From: an uncultured Eubacteriales bacterium
GTDB taxonomy: Bacteria; Bacillota; Clostridia; Oscillospirales; CAG-272
DNA: 64,000 nt
Direction: 5' to 3'
NCBI GenBank assembly: GCA_934433485.1
Contig: CAKRZR010000011.1
Coordinates: 1 to 64,000 of the forward strand
Shown here: positions 1 through 7,957 of the stretch, piece by piece
Position numbering within the stretch: position 1 is the stretch's first letter
Layout of the letters: each line of letters opens with the position of its first letter
Translations under genes and position numbers: made by a program
Notes under the pieces: model-generated
Seen by the model: the letters and a program-made list of their open reading frames with translations, nothing else
What the model was told of the DNA's origin: nothing
Databases searched by the model: none

Positions 1-114
1 AGCATCCTTGACCGGTACGAGTCTCTGCACTTATGCGATTGAACCGCCGTGTACCGAACGGTACGCACGGTGGTGTGGGAGGTCGGGGCTATTTTTGGCC
101 CCTCCTACTCGATT
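1..114 (+). mobile_element. Group II intron, 3' end (domains V and VI), partial
   Basis: The left edge carries the 3' tail of a group II intron. Positions 42-74 fold as a domain V: ACCGCCGTG (42-50) pairs with CACGGTGGT (66-74, with a G-U wobble), TACC pairs with GGTA across a GAAC loop, and a two-base CG bulge lies on the 3' strand, as expected for this ribozyme element. Positions 76-114 form a domain VI-like hairpin (GGGAGG and GGGGC against GCCCC and CCTCC) ending in TACTCGATT, a typical bacterial intron 3' end. The intron-encoded reverse transcriptase would lie to the left, outside the window. The exact 3' splice site (about 113-114) is inferred. Confidence 0.8.
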
Positions 115-170
115 CTGCGTGCGGTAAGATAAAAATGTGTAGAAGAATTATAAAAATTCACAAATAGCTA

Positions 171-199
171 TTGCAATGGTGCGCGATTCATGGTATACT
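171..199 (+). promoter_or_regulatory. SigA-type promoter for the cytidylate-kinase-like gene
   Basis: TTGCAA (171-176), a 17-nt spacer and TATACT (194-199), with TGG in front of the -10 (extended -10). It lies about 70 nt upstream of the start codon at 268 and just beyond the intron 3' end. Confidence 0.75.
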
Positions 200-267
200 A
201 TATACATAGAGAAAGGATGCGTGTACAGACACATCCAGAATGTATATAATGACAGAGGAGGCTGTTT

Positions 268-891
268 ATGCAGAAGTATATCATTACCATTGCCAGACAA
301 TATGGCAGCGGCGGACGAGAGATCGGGAAAAAGCTGTCCGAGGCGACCGGATTCCGTTTTTACGATAAGGATCTCATTACCATGGCAGCACAGAAAAGCG
401 GACTGAGCCAGTCGGTGCTCGATACAGCGGACGAAAAAGCGGCAAACAGCCTGCTTTACACACTGGCTTTGGGATCCTCCGTTTATAACCATGGCGTGGA
501 CAGCCTGCATGTACCGCTAAACGACAAGCTATTTACTGTGCAGTCCGAAATCATCAAAGAGCTTGCGGAAAAGGACGAGAGCGCCATTATCGTTGGACGT
601 TGTGCCGATTATGTGCTGTCCTCGTATCCGCATCTTATTCGCGTTTTCATTCGTGCTGAGTTTGACACACGCGTACAGACTGTCATGAAACGGCACGAGC
701 TGACCGAGAACCAGGCGAAAGATCTTATCATTAAAACCGACAAGCGGCGTGCCAATTACTACAATTATTACACGGGCGGAAAATGGGCAAAGATTGAAAA
801 TTACGATCTGGTACTTTCGACCGATAAAACCGGCATGGATGGTGCGGTAAAAATGATCGAGAGCTTTCTTACCGTTATGGGCGACAGATAA
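268..891 (+). CDS. Cytidylate kinase-like family protein
   Basis: A 207-residue protein of the cytidylate-kinase-like P-loop family common in Clostridia. The N-terminus has IARQYGSGGREIGKKL (residues 8-23), the characteristic glycine-rich nucleotide-binding loop, followed by FYDKDLI. Later segments such as IIVGRCADYVL and a basic region around RRANYYNYY resemble the nucleoside-monophosphate kinase fold. The family resembles CMP kinase, but its substrate is not established, so dCMP/CMP phosphorylation is only a guess. The ATG at 268 follows GAGGAGG with good spacing. It appears monocistronic, with its own promoter and a terminator just downstream. Confidence 0.85.
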   Translation: MQKYIITIARQYGSGGREIGKKLSEATGFRFYDKDLITMAAQKSGLSQSVLDTADEKAANSLLYTLALGSSVYNHGVDSLHVPLNDKLFTVQSEIIKELAEKDESAIIVGRCADYVLSSYPHLIRVFIRAEFDTRVQTVMKRHELTENQAKDLIIKTDKRRANYYNYYTGGKWAKIENYDLVLSTDKTGMDGAVKMIESFLTVMGDR

Positions 892-905
892 AGCAAAATA
901 CAACG

Positions 906-940
906 TAAAAAGCCGGGGACGTGATGTGCCCCGACTTTTT
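906..940. terminator. Bidirectional intrinsic terminator
   Basis: AAAAAGCCGGGG and CCCCGACTTTTT flank a short loop (one C-A mismatch in the stem). T-runs on both sides let it end the + gene at 891 and the minus-strand rpiB operon. Confidence 0.75.
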
Positions 941-1033
941 GTGTAACTGTGCATCGTTGGAAATAGCTCTTAAAATCGTTTGCCAATACTACAGTCTCGT
1001 TCATTCTCTTTTTGTTGCCGACAAGATGCTTAT

Positions 1034-1480
1034 TTAGCGGTTCTCAAGCTCTGTGATCATAGCGACACGACGGGCGTGTTTACCGCCTGCAAATTCATTT
1101 TCAAGAAATGCATGCACCAATTCCATTGCCAATCCTTCTCCAATCACGCGCGCACCGAGGCAAAGGATGTTGGCGTCATTGTGGATGCGGGTATATTTGG
1201 CGCTGAAAATGTCGGAACAGCAAGCCGCGCGGATTCCTTTGATCTTGTTTGCGGCCATGCTCATCCCGATACCGGTACCGCAGCAAAGGATGCCGATCGG
1301 TGCCTGACCATCCACGATTGCGTCCGCGACGCATGCGGCGAAAACGGGATAATCACAGATCTCCGGTGAATCGGTGCCAACGTCAATGACGGTATACCCT
1401 TCCGCGGTGAGCGTGTCCCGGATTGCGTTTTTCAGCGGATATCCTGCGTGATCGCTGCCGATTACAACTGTTTTTTTCAT
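1034..1480 (-). CDS. rpiB: Ribose-5-phosphate isomerase B
   Basis: A 148-residue RpiB/LacAB-family isomerase that interconverts ribose-5-phosphate and ribulose-5-phosphate in the pentose phosphate pathway. The N-terminus VVIGSDHAGYPLK has the conserved Asp-His phosphate/substrate site. The CCGTGIGMSMAANK block (about residues 67-80) carries the catalytic Cys and the anion-hole glycine loop, and the later NILCLGARVIG motif is also typical. The length matches the family. AAAGGA precedes the ATG. It is the last gene of a minus-strand set with tsaB and tsaE and ends at the terminator near 920. LacA/LacB (galactose-6-phosphate isomerase) share the fold but are less likely without lac genes. Confidence 0.93.
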   Translation of the reverse strand: MKKTVVIGSDHAGYPLKNAIRDTLTAEGYTVIDVGTDSPEICDYPVFAACVADAIVDGQAPIGILCCGTGIGMSMAANKIKGIRAACCSDIFSAKYTRIHNDANILCLGARVIGEGLAMELVHAFLENEFAGGKHARRVAMITELENR

Positions 1481-1506
1481 GTCTGTATTTCCTTTCTATC
1501 TTAGAA

Positions 1507-2223
1507 TTATTCTCTCTGTGCCGCTGCGATTCGTTCTTCCCTTTCCCGTTCCGCCTGCACCTTTCGCAGATAGATCGGAACCAATGCGTCACTCGTAAAT
1601 TCGGATGGATTTCCGCTATCCTGATGGATTTGTCTGGCTGCCATTGCAACGCCATAAGCGTATGGTATACGGAACAACGTCGGCGTAACAGCCAGATTCG
1701 CAGGCTTTCCCGCACGGTGTACCATATCGTAGCCATCACCTGCCACGTACACCGGGCCATCCAGAGACGTGATTCTTGTCCACAGTTCTTCTACGGGAAT
1801 CTGCATATCCTCTGTCAGACGTACTGGAAGCGCATCTGTAACCGCACGGAAAAACGCCGTGTACACATGATCCCGTCGTGCGTTAATCGCCGGACACAGG
1901 ATTCCGTTCATGCCGATCATGCCATATGCGATCGATGCGAGAGACGAAACCCCGACGCATGGGATACCAGCGGAAAACGCCAGTCCCTTGACAGTGGATA
2001 CGCCGATTCGTATACCTGTAAACGAACCTGGTCCTACTGCAGCTGCCAAAAGGTCACAGTCTGCCAGCGTCAGGTGCAAGTTTTGGAATAGCGATTCTAT
2101 CATCGGCAGGATTGTCGTGCTGTGCGCATTTGTCTGTATCGTATAAGCGCCACGACAAACCGTGGCCTCTGTAATACAGATCGTGGCAATTGGCGCCGAT
2201 GTATCAATGGCAAGGATCCGCAT
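1507..2223 (-). CDS. tsaB: tRNA threonylcarbamoyladenosine biosynthesis protein TsaB
   Basis: A 238-residue ASKHA-fold protein, the non-catalytic partner of TsaD in making t6A37 on ANN-decoding tRNAs. The N-terminus MRILAIDTSAP is the classical TsaB start. The motifs AAAVGPGSFTGIRIGVS (about 61-77) and NARRDHVYTAFF are conserved in the family. Its start lies inside the end of tsaE (20-nt overlap), so the two are probably translationally coupled. No TsaD/TsaC gene lies in the window. Confidence 0.93.
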   Translation of the reverse strand: MRILAIDTSAPIATICITEATVCRGAYTIQTNAHSTTILPMIESLFQNLHLTLADCDLLAAAVGPGSFTGIRIGVSTVKGLAFSAGIPCVGVSSLASIAYGMIGMNGILCPAINARRDHVYTAFFRAVTDALPVRLTEDMQIPVEELWTRITSLDGPVYVAGDGYDMVHRAGKPANLAVTPTLFRIPYAYGVAMAARQIHQDSGNPSEFTSDALVPIYLRKVQAEREREERIAAAQRE

Positions 2224-2683
2224 TGGTATGCCTCTCTTCTATCGTAATTTTTCGCTTTCCTGTATCCGGCATTTCCATAGATGTCAGTTTTTCGATATGC
2301 ACACAGATTGCGTTTTCCGGCAAAGCGGTTCCAATATGCTCGCACCATTCGGCAATACAGATCCCGCTCTGCACATATTCGTCAAATCCTATGCTGTCGA
2401 GATCGTTCTCCGACGCGATCCTGTAGAGATCAAAGTGGAATACCGGAATCCTGCCGCGACGATACTCGTTGACGATGGTGTACGTGGGACTTTTGACACG
2501 GCTATCCGGAGAAAGCACACGCACAAAACCGCGCACAAATGCCGTTTTACCAGCGCCGAGATCGCCGTACAGCGCAACAAATATCGTTTTTTCCGTGGAT
2601 GGTCTTTCCATCTCTGTCAGTGTTTTGGCAAGTGCTGCACCACACTGTTCCGTTTCCGCGACCGACTGGGTGATACATTCCAT
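2204..2683 (-). CDS. tsaE: tRNA threonylcarbamoyladenosine biosynthesis ATPase TsaE
   Basis: TsaE is the small P-loop ATPase that recycles the TsaBD complex during t6A synthesis. YGDLGAGKTAF is the Walker A motif, VKSPTYTIVNEY is the family-specific switch segment, and FDLYR and IAEWCEH are typical C-terminal motifs. I chose the ATG at 2683 (MECITQ): an in-frame ATG six codons upstream overlaps the AGGAAAGG ribosome binding site and is probably not used. The product is about 159 residues. It follows fhs on the same strand with a 77-nt gap. Confidence 0.92.
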   Translation of the reverse strand: MECITQSVAETEQCGAALAKTLTEMERPSTEKTIFVALYGDLGAGKTAFVRGFVRVLSPDSRVKSPTYTIVNEYRRGRIPVFHFDLYRIASENDLDSIGFDEYVQSGICIAEWCEHIGTALPENAICVHIEKLTSMEMPDTGKRKITIEERHTNADPCH

Positions 2684-2760
2684 GAAAATGCCTTTCCTCA
2701 TTCGACAATCGTGCCCCCGCGATATGTGTATTCATGCACGCGCAGAAGCATATGATTCTA

Positions 2761-4434
2761 TCAGAACAAACCTGTGATTTTACCGTTGTCGTCGATATCG
2801 ATCCGATTGGCAGCAGGAACCTTTGGCAGTCCCGGCATTGTCATGATGGAACCGGTCAGCGCGACGATAAATCCGGCACCGGCAGATACGCGTACCTCTC
2901 GTACATGGATGCGGAAACCACTGGGACGTCCGAGCTTTGTCATATCGTCAGAGAGCGAGTACTGCGTTTTTGCCATACAAACCGGGAAACGTGCATAAGA
3001 AGGATCGAGAGCTTCGATTTCCGCAATCGCCTTTTCCGCAGCAGGCTCGTAATCCACACCGTCCGCACCGTAAATTTCCCGTGCGATGCACTCGATTTTT
3101 TCCTTGATGGAGTATTCGTCAGGGTATAACGGCGTGAAGTCTGACGGCTTTTCACACGCTGCGACTACCTTTTGTGCCAGAGCGATGCCGCCTTCTCCGC
3201 CTTTCGCGAATACCTCAGACAGTGCAAACTCCGCTCCATTCTCTTTGCAGATATTCTCTACAGCGGCAAGCTCCGCGTCAGTATCGCTTTCAAAGCGATT
3301 GATCGCGACAACAACAGGCACATGGTACTTCTGCAGATTGGAGATATGTGCTTCCAGATTGGCACTTCCTTTTCTCAGTGCCTCTACGTTTTCTTCCTTC
3401 AATTGATCCTTAGGAACGCCGCCATTGTATTTCAGCGCGCGTACGGTCGCTACCAGGACGATGGCAGACGGTTTCAGACCGGCATAGCGGCATTTGATGT
3501 CAAGGAATTTCTCCGCACCGAGATCCGCACCGAAGCCTGCCTCTGTGATGGTGTAATCGCACAGTTTCATCGCCAGCTTGGTCGCGCGAACAGAGTTGCA
3601 TCCATGTGCAATGTTGGCAAAGGGACCTCCGTGGATGAGTGCAGGGGTATTCTCTGTCGTCTGCACCAAATTCGGCTGAATGGCATCCTTAAGCAGCACC
3701 GCCATGGAACCCTCCGCATGCAGATCACGTGCATATACCGGCGCACCGGAGCGGGTGTAGGCAACAAGAATGCTGCCCAGTCTCTTTTTCAGGTCGGCAA
3801 TATTTTCCGCGAGACATAGAATTGCCATGACCTCGCTTGCGACCGTGATCATGAAGTGATCCTCACGAGGGACGCCATCCATTTTCCCGCCCATCCCAAT
3901 GACGACATTGCGCAGCGCACGGTCGTTTGTATCTGTGACTCTGCCGAACAGGATCCGGCGGGTATCAATGTCCAAGGCATTTCCCTGTTGTATATGGTTG
4001 TCTATGAGTGCACACAGAAGATTGTTCGCCGCTGTGATCGCGTGAAAATCGCCGGTGAAATGAAGATTGATATCTTCCATCGGAAGAACCTGGGAATAGC
4101 CACCGCCAGCCGCTCCGCCTTTGATCCCAAATACCGGGCCAAGTGAAGGCTCGCGCAGTGCGATGATGCTGTTTTTTCCAATTCTATGCATCGCCATGCC
4201 AAGACCTACGGTGGTGGTCGTTTTCCCCTCGCCAGCCGGTGTCGGATTGATCGCGGTTACCAAAATGAGTTTACCAGCCGGTCTATCCGAAAGACGGGTA
4301 AGTACTTCATCTGTGATCTTTGCCTTGTACTTTCCATACAATTCGAGTTCATCCGGAAGAATCCCGATCATGGACGCGATTTCCGTAATGGGTTTCAGGG
4401 AAACCTGTTGTGCGATTTCAATGTCAGTGCGCAT
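2761..4434 (-). CDS. fhs: Formate--tetrahydrofolate ligase
   Basis: A 557-residue enzyme that makes 10-formyl-THF from formate, ATP and THF. It feeds one-carbon units to purines and, in acetogens, the methyl branch of Wood-Ljungdahl. The P-loop is PAGEGKTTTTVGLG, followed by REPSLGPVFGIKGGAAGGGYSQ, the hallmark folate/nucleotide-binding stretch, and HGGPFANIAHGCNS. The length matches the family. The start at 4434 (MRTDIE) is set by GGAGG six bases upstream; an upstream in-frame TTG would put that ribosome binding site inside the gene. It heads the minus-strand fhs-tsaE-tsaB-rpiB run from its own promoter. Acetogenesis cannot be concluded from this gene alone. Confidence 0.96.
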   Translation of the reverse strand: MRTDIEIAQQVSLKPITEIASMIGILPDELELYGKYKAKITDEVLTRLSDRPAGKLILVTAINPTPAGEGKTTTTVGLGMAMHRIGKNSIIALREPSLGPVFGIKGGAAGGGYSQVLPMEDINLHFTGDFHAITAANNLLCALIDNHIQQGNALDIDTRRILFGRVTDTNDRALRNVVIGMGGKMDGVPREDHFMITVASEVMAILCLAENIADLKKRLGSILVAYTRSGAPVYARDLHAEGSMAVLLKDAIQPNLVQTTENTPALIHGGPFANIAHGCNSVRATKLAMKLCDYTITEAGFGADLGAEKFLDIKCRYAGLKPSAIVLVATVRALKYNGGVPKDQLKEENVEALRKGSANLEAHISNLQKYHVPVVVAINRFESDTDAELAAVENICKENGAEFALSEVFAKGGEGGIALAQKVVAACEKPSDFTPLYPDEYSIKEKIECIAREIYGADGVDYEPAAEKAIAEIEALDPSYARFPVCMAKTQYSLSDDMTKLGRPSGFRIHVREVRVSAGAGFIVALTGSIMTMPGLPKVPAANRIDIDDNGKITGLF

Positions 4435-4471
4435 AAAAAACCTCCGCAACGGTGAGAATAGTGGTCACTGT

Positions 4472-4500
4472 ATTATAACACATATTTCCGCAAATTGCAA
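4472..4500 (-). promoter_or_regulatory. SigA-type promoter for fhs
   Basis: On the minus strand: TTGCAA (4500-4495), 17-nt spacer, TATAAT (4477-4472), with TGT ahead of the -10. The transcript leader to the ATG at 4434 would be only about 30 nt, leaving no room for a riboswitch. Confidence 0.8.
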
Positions 4501-4636
4501 ACTGCTTTTTCGATAATGTTTTCCCTTTCCCCTTATTTTTTCTGTACATATCCGCTATTTTCCAAAGCGGATCTCAGACATCCATACGTTTTGGAAGGAA
4601 TCTTTTCAGAAAAACGAAAAAGTTTCCGAAAAGCCC

Positions 4637-4665
4637 TTTACAAATCGCAGGGAATGTGTTATAAT
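4637..4665 (+). promoter_or_regulatory. SigA-type promoter for the tRNA gene
   Basis: TTTACA (4637-4642), 17-nt spacer, TATAAT (4660-4665), ending 16 nt before the mature tRNA 5' end. Confidence 0.75.
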
Positions 4666-4681
4666 TATATGCGTTGAGAAA

Positions 4682-4756
4682 CCGCCCTTAGCTCAGCCCG
4701 GATAGAGTACCGGATTCCGATTCCGATGGTCGTGGGTTCAAATCCCTCAGGGCGGG
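4682..4756 (+). tRNA. tRNA-Arg (anticodon CCG)
   Basis: A perfect 7-bp acceptor stem (CCGCCCT with AGGGCGG, 4682-4688/4749-4755), a D-arm GCTC/GAGT with GG in the loop, and an anticodon loop TTCCGAT giving CCG at 4717-4719, which reads CGG (Arg). The T-loop is TTCAAAT. Two irregularities are visible: a T-T mismatch in the T-stem (4733/4747) and an unpaired C-A at the base of the anticodon stem (4710/4726). CCA is not encoded. It has its own promoter and terminator, so it is probably a functional single-gene unit. Confidence 0.85.
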
Positions 4757-4762
4757 TTTTGA

Positions 4763-4790
4763 AAGAGACCACTTTACATGGTCTCTTTTT
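4763..4790 (+). terminator. Intrinsic terminator of tRNA-Arg
   Basis: AAGAGACCA pairs with TGGTCTCTT around a 7-nt loop, followed by a T-run. Confidence 0.85.
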
Positions 4791-4821
4791 GCATTTGTGC
4801 AAACGCCGCTGCCTGCATACA

Positions 4822-4860
4822 GAAATAGACTGTCTTTCTTTTTCAAAGACAGTCTATTTC
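4822..4860. terminator. Long perfect hairpin, probable terminator of the dnaX-ybaB-recR operon
   Basis: A 16-bp perfect stem (4822-4837 with 4845-4860) around a 7-base loop, immediately after the recR stop on the minus strand. The downstream tract is only moderately T-rich, so termination is inferred from position and stem strength. Confidence 0.6.
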
Positions 4861-4869
4861 TTATAAAGC

Positions 4870-5472
4870 TTATACTGGATATCGACCTTCCATGGCGCGA
4901 CGCAGCGTCAACTCGTCCGCATATTCCAAATCGCCGCCTACCGGAACACCATTTGCGATTCTCGTGACGGAGACGGCAAACGGAGAGAGCAGCTTGGCGA
5001 TGTACATTGCAGTCGCTTCTCCTTCTACGGTCGGATTGGTTGCAAGAATGACCTCGTGCACCGTATCATCGCACAGTCGTTCGAGAAGCTCGCGGATTTT
5101 CAGCTTGTCCGGTGTAATGCCGCGGGATGGCGATACCGTTCCATGCAGTACATGATAAACACCGTGATACTGCCTGGTTTTCTCGATCGCCAACAATGCG
5201 CGCGGATCCTCCACCACGCATATGGTGCTGTGATCCCGCTTGGAGGACGCACAAATCGGGCACACCTCAGCGGTGGTCAGATTTTGGCATTCCCGACACA
5301 GGTGAATCTCCGTTTTTGCCGCGAGAATGGCATCAGCAAATGCCTTTGCCTCCTCCTCGGACAGCTGAAGTATGTTAAACGCATAACGCATCGCGGATTT
5401 TTTGCCGACCCCATCCAGTCTGCGGAACATATCCGCCAATCGTTCCAGTGGTTCGATAACCTCGCCAGCCAT
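4870..5472 (-). CDS. recR: Recombination mediator protein RecR
   Basis: A 200-residue RecR that, with RecO and RecF, loads RecA at gapped DNA. The N-terminal helix-hairpin-helix contains LDGVGKKSAMRYAF. A Cys4 zinc finger follows (CRECQN...CPIC, about residues 58-73), then the Toprim domain starting ICVVEDPRALLAIE, and the C-terminal GVPVGGDLEYADELTL. The length is exactly typical. It lies two bases after ybaB in the conserved Firmicutes order SRP RNA-dnaX-ybaB-recR. Confidence 0.97.
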   Translation of the reverse strand: MAGEVIEPLERLADMFRRLDGVGKKSAMRYAFNILQLSEEEAKAFADAILAAKTEIHLCRECQNLTTAEVCPICASSKRDHSTICVVEDPRALLAIEKTRQYHGVYHVLHGTVSPSRGITPDKLKIRELLERLCDDTVHEVILATNPTVEGEATAMYIAKLLSPFAVSVTRIANGVPVGGDLEYADELTLRRAMEGRYPV

Positions 5473-5473
5473 A

Positions 5474-5818
5474 TTAGAACAGACCCGGAATGTTCATGCC
5501 GCCCGTGATCTTGGACATCGCTTCGTTGTTCGTTTCGGAAACCTTTTTGATTGCTTCGTTGACTGCGGCAACCAGGATATCGGACAAAGTTTCGATATCA
5601 TCGGGATCAACCACTTCCGGCTTGATCGTGATGGACTGCACTTCCTGCTTGCCGTTGATTTTAACAGTCACAACGCCGCCACCAGCCTGCACCTCATACT
5701 CCATGGCGTCGAGCTCTGTCTGCTTTGCTTCCATTTCTTCCTGCATTTTCTGCGCCTGTTTGATCATACCCTGCATATTGGTAGGTCCGCCAACGCCCTT
5801 CGGAAGTCTTGCTTTCAT
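5474..5818 (-). CDS. YbaB/EbfC family nucleoid-associated protein
   Basis: A 114-residue YbaB/YaaK-type DNA-binding dimer. Visible features are the basic, Gly/Pro-rich N-terminus, the MIKQAQKMQEEMEAKQTEL helix, the central GGGVVTVKINGKQEV beta segment, the IKPEVVDPDDIETLSDIL motif and a Met/Gly-rich tail GGMNIPGLF. The position between dnaX and recR is conserved across bacteria. It may act in nucleoid organisation or DNA repair, but its precise role is unclear. Confidence 0.93.
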   Translation of the reverse strand: MKARLPKGVGGPTNMQGMIKQAQKMQEEMEAKQTELDAMEYEVQAGGGVVTVKINGKQEVQSITIKPEVVDPDDIETLSDILVAAVNEAIKKVSETNNEAMSKITGGMNIPGLF

Positions 5819-5918
5819 TGTTGTTATACCATCCTTTTATTATATTGATGTGGATTTGGATAAAATTCCAGACCAACAGAAACGGAAATCCGCTTAGAAA
5901 ATGTTGTTCAGCGTATCC

Positions 5919-7493
5919 TTAGAACTCTGCCAGTTCATCCACGGGATTCTTTTTTGCTTTTGGCGCTGCTCCGGCTTCAATCGTCAAAACCGCGCCTGGA
6001 ACGGATATGTCGGCGGTAAGAAATGCAGCGAGCAAATTTTGTGATGCATTTCCCAGCATCTGTGCAGCGAAATCACTGGTTGCACGCACAAGAATTTTTG
6101 TACCATCCTCGGAGACATAGCAGTCGGATTCTCCAAAGAAACTGCCGTATATCGGATTCTGTCGTGTGAGTGTTTCGCATACCTCGCTGATATCCTCTAC
6201 CTTGCGCATGGTATCCGGAATCGAAGTGTTTTGTGCGGTATCTGATTTCTGTTCCGCGACAGCATCTGCACACAGATTGTCGGTGAGGCGTGAATCCGCT
6301 GCCGGCTCTGCTTTTTCAAGCGTCGAGGGGGCGGCACCTGCAGCAATCATGGATACCTTGTCCTCCAAAACGGTCAGCCGTTGGTTCAACGCTTCCATGG
6401 ACTCATCGAGCCGTGGGTCGCACATGCGAACAAGTGTAATCTCCGCTTGCAGACGTTTTGTCTGCGGTAGCCTGTTCATCGCGCGCATTGCGTCATCCAG
6501 CAGCTTGCATTGATACGACAGTGCGGCAGGTGTGAATCGTCTGGCAGCATCCTTGGTGACACGCAGCTCCGGCTCCGTCATATCGAGATACGTTCCAGGC
6601 TCTTTCACGTACATAACCACCAGCATATCGCGCCAGAAAGCGGTCAGTTCCTGCCAAAACACAGCAATATCCCGCGCGGAATTGGCAACCACATCGACCA
6701 TGCGGAACAGTCCGGCAATATCTCGCCTTGCCACAGCTACTGCGGTTTTGTATACGGTTTCAATGGTAGACAGTCCGAGCACTTCCGTAACACGTTCCGC
6801 TGTTACCTCATGCCCACCGCCACCGCACAGCTCAAAAAGACTGATCGCGTCGCGCATACCGCCCTGGGCTTGTTTTGCAAGGATCCGCGCAGCGTCCTCG
6901 GTCAGTGCCATATCTTCTGCCGCAGCAATTTTAAGCAAGCGTTCCGCAATGGTATCCACAGCGATCCTGCGAAAATCAAAGCGCTGGCAACGTGAAATGA
7001 TCGTTGCCGGCAATTTGTGGAGTTCTGTGGTTGCGAGAATGAACAGAACGTGCTCCGGCGGTTCCTCCAGCGTTTTGAGAAGCGCGTTGAAAGCACTTTG
7101 CGACAGCATGTGTACTTCATCGATGATGTACACGCGCTTTTTTAGTGCCGCAGGTGTGTAATTGACACCGTCGCGGATGTCGCGAATATATTCCACACCG
7201 TTGTTGGAAGCCGCGTCCATTTCAAGAACGTCCGTTGCGCTGCCATTATCGATGCTTTCGCACGCAAAGCATTTGCCACAGGGGTTTCCATCTATGGGGT
7301 GTTCACAGTTGACAGCCTTCGCTAAAATTTTTGCACAGGTTGTTTTTCCGGTACCACGCGGACCGCAGAAGAGATACGCATGTGAGACCTTGCCCATTTT
7401 TGTTTCATATTGCAGGACAGAGGTAATATGCTCCTGTCCGCATACATCATCAAAGCTGCGCGGTCTGTACTTGCGGTATAATGCCTGGTGCAT
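5919..7493 (-). CDS. dnaX: DNA polymerase III subunit gamma/tau
   Basis: A 524-residue clamp-loader ATPase. The N-terminal AAA+ module has GPRGTGKTTCAK (Walker A), a four-cysteine zinc module (CEH...CGKCFAC), DEVHMLS (Walker B) and SRCQRFDF (sensor/arginine finger). The region after about residue 380 is variable, as expected for the tau-specific part. The ATG follows GGGAGGA. It probably shares the SRP RNA transcript or starts just downstream, followed by ybaB about 100 nt later. Confidence 0.96.
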   Translation of the reverse strand: MHQALYRKYRPRSFDDVCGQEHITSVLQYETKMGKVSHAYLFCGPRGTGKTTCAKILAKAVNCEHPIDGNPCGKCFACESIDNGSATDVLEMDAASNNGVEYIRDIRDGVNYTPAALKKRVYIIDEVHMLSQSAFNALLKTLEEPPEHVLFILATTELHKLPATIISRCQRFDFRRIAVDTIAERLLKIAAAEDMALTEDAARILAKQAQGGMRDAISLFELCGGGGHEVTAERVTEVLGLSTIETVYKTAVAVARRDIAGLFRMVDVVANSARDIAVFWQELTAFWRDMLVVMYVKEPGTYLDMTEPELRVTKDAARRFTPAALSYQCKLLDDAMRAMNRLPQTKRLQAEITLVRMCDPRLDESMEALNQRLTVLEDKVSMIAAGAAPSTLEKAEPAADSRLTDNLCADAVAEQKSDTAQNTSIPDTMRKVEDISEVCETLTRQNPIYGSFFGESDCYVSEDGTKILVRATSDFAAQMLGNASQNLLAAFLTADISVPGAVLTIEAGAAPKAKKNPVDELAEF

Positions 7494-7599
7494 GACTGTC
7501 CTCCCGATCCACTTTGGCTATTTGTCAACAGACAGCAAAATAACTCGCAAAATACGACCATACACCCAAGAGTCGAACAGAAGATCATGAGCGCAATCG

Positions 7600-7858
7600 T
7601 GTTTCCTGCTCAGAACAGGCGACCTCGTGGCGCATCAACTAAACTGCTTAATGCTGCTTGGTTCCCCACCTGACATGGTTCACAGCCGTCAATCGCACAA
7701 GACCCATTCGTCATCACAGTCCGCAACGATGCAAGGACCTCACAAGTTCTGCCCTCGTCCCGGGAATCCACCCCTGCTATAGCGGATTTCAGGTACAGGG
7801 CGCCGCTATTTCCCCGGTTGGTATGGCCTTATTTCACGAGTTATTTTACTTGTCTTAC
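7600..7858 (-). ncRNA. ffs: Signal recognition particle RNA, large bacterial type
   Basis: On the minus strand the apical SRP domain reads GTCAGGTGGGGAACCAAGCA (7674 down to 7655), the conserved Ffh-binding loop with a GGAA tetraloop closed by TGG/CCA instead of the E. coli TCC/GGA. The 5' part (about 7830-7770) has the TAGCGGCGCCCTG and AATCCGCTATAGCAGGG segments of the Alu domain found in Firmicutes SRP RNAs. Position upstream of dnaX matches Bacillus subtilis scr-dnaX. The 5' end is estimated from the promoter and the 3' end (about 7600) is approximate. Confidence 0.9.
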
Positions 7859-7864
7859 CTGAAC

Positions 7865-7893
7865 ATTATAGCATACTTTTCGAGCAATTGCAA
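7865..7893 (-). promoter_or_regulatory. Strong promoter of the SRP RNA
   Basis: Minus strand: TTGCAA (7893-7888), 17-nt spacer, TATAAT (7870-7865), with TATGC before the -10 (extended -10 of TRTGN type). It may also serve dnaX-ybaB-recR. Confidence 0.85.
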
Positions 7894-7957
7894 GAGTATC
7901 TCGTAGGAATTTTCGATTTATTCAAAATTTGCCAACAATTTCAGTGTTTTCTTCTTT

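Noticed and set aside
4434..4500. Tetrahydrofolate riboswitch before fhs
   Set aside because: The leader between promoter and ATG is only about 30 nt.
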